A DNA stretch of 49,913 bases from contig VBWC01000012.1 of the NCBI GenBank assembly GCA_006218035.1, positions 1-49,913 of the forward strand, in the 5' to 3' direction. Shown here in pieces: positions 46,484 through 49,913 of this stretch. How positions within the stretch are numbered: position 1 is the stretch's first letter; every line of letters begins with the position of its first letter. Under the pieces are notes generated by a model. The model made no database searches. It was not told the DNA's origin and saw nothing but the letters and a program-made list of their open reading frames with translations. The position numbers and the translations under genes were made by a program. The stretch comes from Gammaproteobacteria bacterium. Its GTDB lineage: Bacteria > Pseudomonadota > Gammaproteobacteria > VBWC01.

Positions 46484-47688
46484 GCGCGCCACCGGCGCAG
46501 ACATTGCAGCGCCTGCGTGAACAGCACCTCTACCGCTCGCGGTTGACACTGGACAACGCCACGGGCGTGGAGGCGGTGATCAGCGGCCAGCGCTATATCA
46601 CGTTCTGCAGCAACGACTATCTCGGCCTGGCGAATCACCCCGAGCTGATCCGCGCGCTGCAAACTGCCGCTGCCGACTACGGCGTCGGCAGCGGCGCGTC
46701 GCATCTGGTCACCGGCCACAAGACACCGCATCACGCGCTTGAGGAAGAACTCGCCACGTTTACCCGCCGGCCGCGCGCGTTGCTGTTCTCGACCGGTTAC
46801 ATGGCCAACATCGGCGCCATCACGGCGCTCGCCGGCCGCGGCGACACGGTATTCGAAGACCGCTTGAATCATGCCTCGCTGATCGATGCCGGACAGTTGA
46901 GCGGCGCAACACTGAAGCGCTACCAGCACGCCGACGCGGCATCGCTCGAACGATTGCTGCGCGGTCATCCCGGCGATACGCGCTTGATCGCCAGCGACGG
47001 CGTGTTCAGCATGGACGGCGATCTCGCTCCGTTGCCGGCGCTGGTGCGCAGCGCGCGGCAGCACAATGCGATATTGATGATCGACGATGCCCACGGCCTC
47101 GGCGTGCTCGGCGCTACCGGCGGCGGCATCTGCGAACATTACGGCGTCAGCGTCGACGACGTACCGCTGCTGATCGGCACGCTTGGCAAGGCGTTCGGCA
47201 CGTTTGGCGCGTTCGTCGCAGGCAGCGAGAACCTGATCGATCTGCTGATCCAGAAGGCGCGCACCTACATTTATACAACGGCGCTGCCGCCGGCAGTCGC
47301 CGCGGCCACGCGCGCGAGCCTGCGGCTGGTGCAAACAGAATCCTGGCGGCGCGAGCGCTTGCAAACACTGATCGCACGCTTTCAACACGGCGCGGCGCAA
47401 CTCGGCCTGCCGGTCAGCGCGTCATCGACACCGATCCAGCCGCTGATCATGGGCGATGCGCAAAGCACCCTGCACGCCGCCGAGCATCTGCGTGAAAACG
47501 GCATCCTGATTACCGCGATCCGCCCGCCGACCGTGCCCGCCGACACCGCACGGTTGCGCATCACGCTGTCGGCAGCGCATAGCGACGAACAGATTGATCT
47601 GTTGCTGGAAAAACTGCATGACGCGATCCGCGCGGCGTTACCCGATCAAGCCGTCGGCGACACGCGCAAACAAGCGGGTTCGACATGA
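46480..47688 (+). CDS. bioF: 8-amino-7-oxononanoate synthase BioF
   Basis: 402 residues. PLP enzyme joining pimeloyl-ACP and alanine. [13 protein letters not shown] near the start, [37 protein letters not shown], and the PLP lysine in [17 protein letters not shown]. The C-terminal part has [23 protein letters not shown]. Coupled to bioB. Confidence 0.97.
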   Translation: MSAPPAQTLQRLREQHLYRSRLTLDNATGVEAVISGQRYITFCSNDYLGLANHPELIRALQTAAADYGVGSGASHLVTGHKTPHHALEEELATFTRRPRALLFSTGYMANIGAITALAGRGDTVFEDRLNHASLIDAGQLSGATLKRYQHADAASLERLLRGHPGDTRLIASDGVFSMDGDLAPLPALVRSARQHNAILMIDDAHGLGVLGATGGGICEHYGVSVDDVPLLIGTLGKAFGTFGAFVAGSENLIDLLIQKARTYIYTTALPPAVAAATRASLRLVQTESWRRERLQTLIARFQHGAAQLGLPVSASSTPIQPLIMGDAQSTLHAAEHLRENGILITAIRPPTVPADTARLRITLSAAHSDEQIDLLLEKLHDAIRAALPDQAVGDTRKQAGST

Positions 47689-47703
47689 ACGATGACCTAG
47701 AGC

Positions 47704-47840
47704 CGTCATTACGGGCGAAGCGCAGCGCCGACCCGGAATCCAGACCCCGCACTTTAGTGCGACACTGGATCCCTCGGCGGCCGTTCCCGATGCCGCTCTA
47801 CCTCGCCCATCCATGGGCTCGCGCTTTCGCGGGAATGACG
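47704..47840. repeat. Dispersed palindromic repeat, copy 2
   Basis: 137 bases between CGTCATT and AATGACG, just after bioF. It contains CCGGAATCCAG, ACTGGATCCC and a CGCGGGAATGACG end like the copies at 13573 and 49563, plus an extra middle segment. It lies inside the bio operon, so it is transcribed. Confidence 0.75.
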
Positions 47841-47866
47841 TCATATAAATTTATTCCGCAATCCGT

Positions 47867-48634
47867 ATGAAACTCTACGTTGAATCCCACGGCAACGGCC
47901 CGGAGCTGGTGCTGATACACGGCTGGGGACTGCACGGCGGCATATGGAAATCCATCACCGCCGATCTCGCCAAACGTTACCGCGTCACGATTATCGATCT
48001 GCCCGGCCATGGCCGCAGCCGCGTGCACGCCGATGACGACATGCTGGCAGCCTACGCCGAGGCGGTCGCACAAGTCGCACCGGAACAAGCCACCTGGCTG
48101 GGCTGGTCGCTCGGCGCCACGGTCGCAATGCGCGCCGCGCTGGATATGCCCCGGCGTATCGAGCGCCTGATACTGGTCGCCGCAACACCGCAATTCGTCG
48201 CCGGCCGCGACTGGCCCGCGGGCATGAAAGCCGCCGAGTTCGATGCGTTCGCTGACAACCTTGCGCATGATGTCCGCGCAACGCTGACGCGCTTTCTGGC
48301 GCTGCAAGTACGCGATGCCAACGATGCCGCGAACACGTTGCGCCAGCTGCGCGCGTTGATCGCTAACCGCCCGCTGCCGGGACTGAAGGCGCTGCAACAG
48401 GGCCTGGATATCCTGCGCCATACGAATCTGCGCGACGAACTTGCCGACATTCATTGCCCGGCGCTGTTGATCCACGGAACGAAAGACAGCTTGATTCCGC
48501 CGCACGCGGCGCAGGCGATGCAGTCCGCGCTGCCGCAAGCGACGCTCGACTTGATCCACGAGGCCGGGCACGCACCGTTTCTGTCACACAAGCAACGGTT
48601 TTTGCACGCCATCGACGGATTCATTGATGACTGA
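47867..48634 (+). CDS. bioH: Pimeloyl-ACP methyl ester carboxylesterase BioH
   Basis: 255 residues, alpha/beta hydrolase. Oxyanion region LIHGWGLHGGIW, nucleophile GWSLGA (Ser near 82), acid in HGTKDSLIPPHAA and histidine in HEAGHAPFLSH. It frees pimeloyl-ACP from its methyl ester, the end of BioC-started pimelate synthesis. The bioC ATG lies inside its last codons. Confidence 0.96.
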   Translation: MKLYVESHGNGPELVLIHGWGLHGGIWKSITADLAKRYRVTIIDLPGHGRSRVHADDDMLAAYAEAVAQVAPEQATWLGWSLGATVAMRAALDMPRRIERLILVAATPQFVAGRDWPAGMKAAEFDAFADNLAHDVRATLTRFLALQVRDANDAANTLRQLRALIANRPLPGLKALQQGLDILRHTNLRDELADIHCPALLIHGTKDSLIPPHAAQAMQSALPQATLDLIHEAGHAPFLSHKQRFLHAIDGFIDD

Positions 48635-49538
48635 CACCACGACCACCAACGCGTTTTACCTCGACAAGCAGCAGGTGCGCGCGGCCTTTGATCGCGCGGC
48701 GGCAACCTATGACGAGATCGCCGTGCTGCAGCGCGAGGTTGGCGAACGGATGTTGGAGCGGCTGGAGCTGGTCAAGATCGAACCCTCCTACATCGCCGAC
48801 ATCGGCGCCGGCACCGGCCGCTGCAGCGCCGCGCTGGCGAAGCGCTATCGCCACAGCCAGGTGATCGCGCTTGACATCGCACCGGGCATGCTCGCCGAGG
48901 CGCGCCGCCGCGACACACTGATGACGCGCTGGTTCGGCCACAAACACTATCTCTGCGGCGATGCCGAGGCGCTGCCGCTCGCCGATCACAGCGTCGACCT
49001 GGTTTTTTCCAACCTGACCGTGCAATGGTGCAACGATCTCGACCAGACGCTACGCGAATTCCAGCGCGTGCTCAAACCCGGCGGCCTGTTGATGTTCACG
49101 ACGCTAGGCCCGGACACGCTGAAAGAACTGCGCCACAGCTGGATGCACAGTGACGGCTACAATCACGTCAACGCGTTCTATGACATGCACGATATCGGCG
49201 ACGCGCTGGTGCGCGCACGCATGACGACGCCGGTGATGGACGTCGAGCATTTCACGCTGACCTATCCGGACGTGATGCACCTGATGCGCGACCTGAAGGC
49301 CATCGGCGGCCACAACGTCACCGCCGGCCGCGCGCACGGCCTGACCGGCCCGCGCCGCCTGAAGGCGATGACCGCTGCGTATGAACAATTCCGCCGCGAC
49401 GGCCTGCTGCCGGCGACTTACGAAGTCGTCTATGGCCATACCTGGGCGCCGGAGATATCCGCGAACCGACCCGCACCAGGCGGCGACGTGCAGATACCGG
49501 TAACGCAGATCGGGCGAAGGCAACAGAAACAGTTCTAG
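48627..49538 (+). CDS. bioC: Malonyl-ACP O-methyltransferase BioC
   Basis: 303 residues. KQQVRAAFDRAAATYDEIAVLQREVGERMLERL is the BioC N-terminus, IADIGAGTGRCSAAL is SAM motif I, then LDIAPGMLAEAR, DLVFSNLTVQWCNDLDQTLREFQRVLKPGGLLMFTTLGPDTLKELR. It methylates malonyl-ACP to start pimelate synthesis. ATG at 48627 overlaps the bioH end by 8 bases. The stop TAG is part of the right-hand MITE-like inverted repeat region. Confidence 0.96.
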   Translation: MTDTTTTNAFYLDKQQVRAAFDRAAATYDEIAVLQREVGERMLERLELVKIEPSYIADIGAGTGRCSAALAKRYRHSQVIALDIAPGMLAEARRRDTLMTRWFGHKHYLCGDAEALPLADHSVDLVFSNLTVQWCNDLDQTLREFQRVLKPGGLLMFTTLGPDTLKELRHSWMHSDGYNHVNAFYDMHDIGDALVRARMTTPVMDVEHFTLTYPDVMHLMRDLKAIGGHNVTAGRAHGLTGPRRLKAMTAAYEQFRRDGLLPATYEVVYGHTWAPEISANRPAPGGDVQIPVTQIGRRQQKQF

Positions 49539-49687
49539 GGAACCTCTGATTAATCACCTTTTCGTCATTCCCGTACCCGTCGGGCATAAACTTCGCGGGA
49601 ATCCAGAGCTTTCGAAACAGCGTGTTGCTGGATTCCGGGTCTCCGCTACGCTCTGCCCGGAATGACGACACGTCAGAGGTTCCCTAG
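49535..49687. mobile_element. MITE-like element with perfect 15-base ends
   Basis: CTAGGGAACCTCTGA at 49535-49549 and its exact reverse complement at 49673-49687 enclose about 120 bases with no gene. If CTAG at each end is a 4-base target duplication, the element is 145 bases with 11-base ends. Inside it sits dispersed palindromic repeat copy 3 (49563-49667). The element begins within the bioC stop codon. Confidence 0.7.
49563..49667. repeat. Dispersed palindromic repeat, copy 3
   Basis: 105 bases bounded by CGTCATTCC / GGAATGACG, with GGAATCCAG and CTGGATTCC facing inside. Same family as 13573-13655. Nested in the MITE-like element. Confidence 0.8.
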
Positions 49688-49697
49688 TAGAAGAAAT

Positions 49698-49783
49698 ATT
49701 TGCAGGGTGGGCTAGTGATGCGTGAGCATCGCGTAACCCACCCAACCGTTGAGCAGCAACACAACGCGCTAACTCACCCTGCA
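49698..49783. repeat. REP-like palindrome with outer inverted ends
   Basis: TGCAGGGTG near the start and CACCCTGCA near the end form outer inverted repeats. Inside, GGGTGGG(C)TAGTGATGC and GCATCGCGTA-ACCCACCC form a strong hairpin. Different design from the CGTCATTCC family. Confidence 0.65.
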
Positions 49784-49815
49784 ATGATTGGCTCGTCGTT
49801 ATGATTGGCTCGTCG
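49784..49815. repeat. 17-bp tandem pair
   Basis: ATGATTGGCTCGTCG occurs twice, at 49784-49798 and 49801-49815, unit length 17. Nothing recognisable follows to the window end. Confidence 0.6.
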
Positions 49816-49913
49816 CACTGGCAGGAGCGAACTATTTCTTTTTCCCCTCTCCCTTAGGGTAATGGAATGGACGCCCACTTTCTAAAACGGCATCTAGGTG
49901 CCAAAGTGTGGAT

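Noticed and set aside
46360-47400. 346-residue minus frame opposite bioF
   Set aside because: Shadow of bioF, which has all PLP-enzyme motifs.

Overview
This looks like a chromosomal segment of a gammaproteobacterium with roughly 60% G+C. The evidence is the housekeeping order murJ / rpsT / ribF-ileS-lspA-ispH, the order ispB / rplU-rpmA-obgE-proB, a complete type IV pilus set with pilS-pilR-pilA and pilB-pilC-pilD-coaE-zapD-yacG in series, and a UUG-started rpsT. The species cannot be named from sequence alone.

Layout. 1-4 kb holds the end of a TonB-like gene, a cob(I)alamin adenosyltransferase, and a minus-strand ampD-ampE-cobC-btuF run that joins peptidoglycan recycling to cobalamin salvage and uptake. 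4-5.3 kb has tRNA-Thr(CGU) and thiO. 5.3-8.8 kb is a minor-pilin cluster: pilE on minus, then fimT/gspH, pilW, pilX and pilV on plus, without pilY1. 8.8-20.9 kb is conserved housekeeping: ispH, lspA, ileS, ribF, murJ, rpsT, proB, obgE, rpmA, rplU and ispB. tRNA-Pro(CGG) follows, with decayed echoes of its 3' end. 21.3-23.7 kb carries a carbamoyltransferase / SxtJ-like / DUF5989-like triad. 23.8-27.9 kb carries a PP0621-like zinc-ribbon protein, pilS, pilR, a sigma-54 promoter and the major pilin pilA with a clear terminator.

28-36.8 kb is an accessory island between pilA and pilB. It holds a TMTC-like membrane glycosyltransferase with a helical repeat tail, a GT2 polyprenyl-phosphate-type glycosyltransferase, two methyltransferases, a GT4-like glycosyltransferase, a frameshifted third methyltransferase, a flippase-like membrane protein on the other strand, and a decayed parB. 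The best guess is that it makes and attaches a methylated sugar to pilin or another surface molecule.

36.8-42.6 kb is pilB-pilC-pilD-coaE-zapD-yacG. 42.7-45.2 kb has a DUF3047 protein, a small hypothetical protein, a YfaZ-like outer-membrane protein and comF. 45.4-49.5 kb is a bioB-bioF-bioH-bioC operon. The window ends in nested palindromic repeats that look like a MITE and a REP element.

The most interesting points are the pilA-linked glycosylation island, the carbamoyltransferase triad, an in-frame 2 x 51-bp palindromic repeat inside ileS, the long PilX with a repeat-like C-terminal half, and the parB and methyltransferase relics at the distal end of the island. No CRISPR array, prophage or intact insertion sequence was seen.
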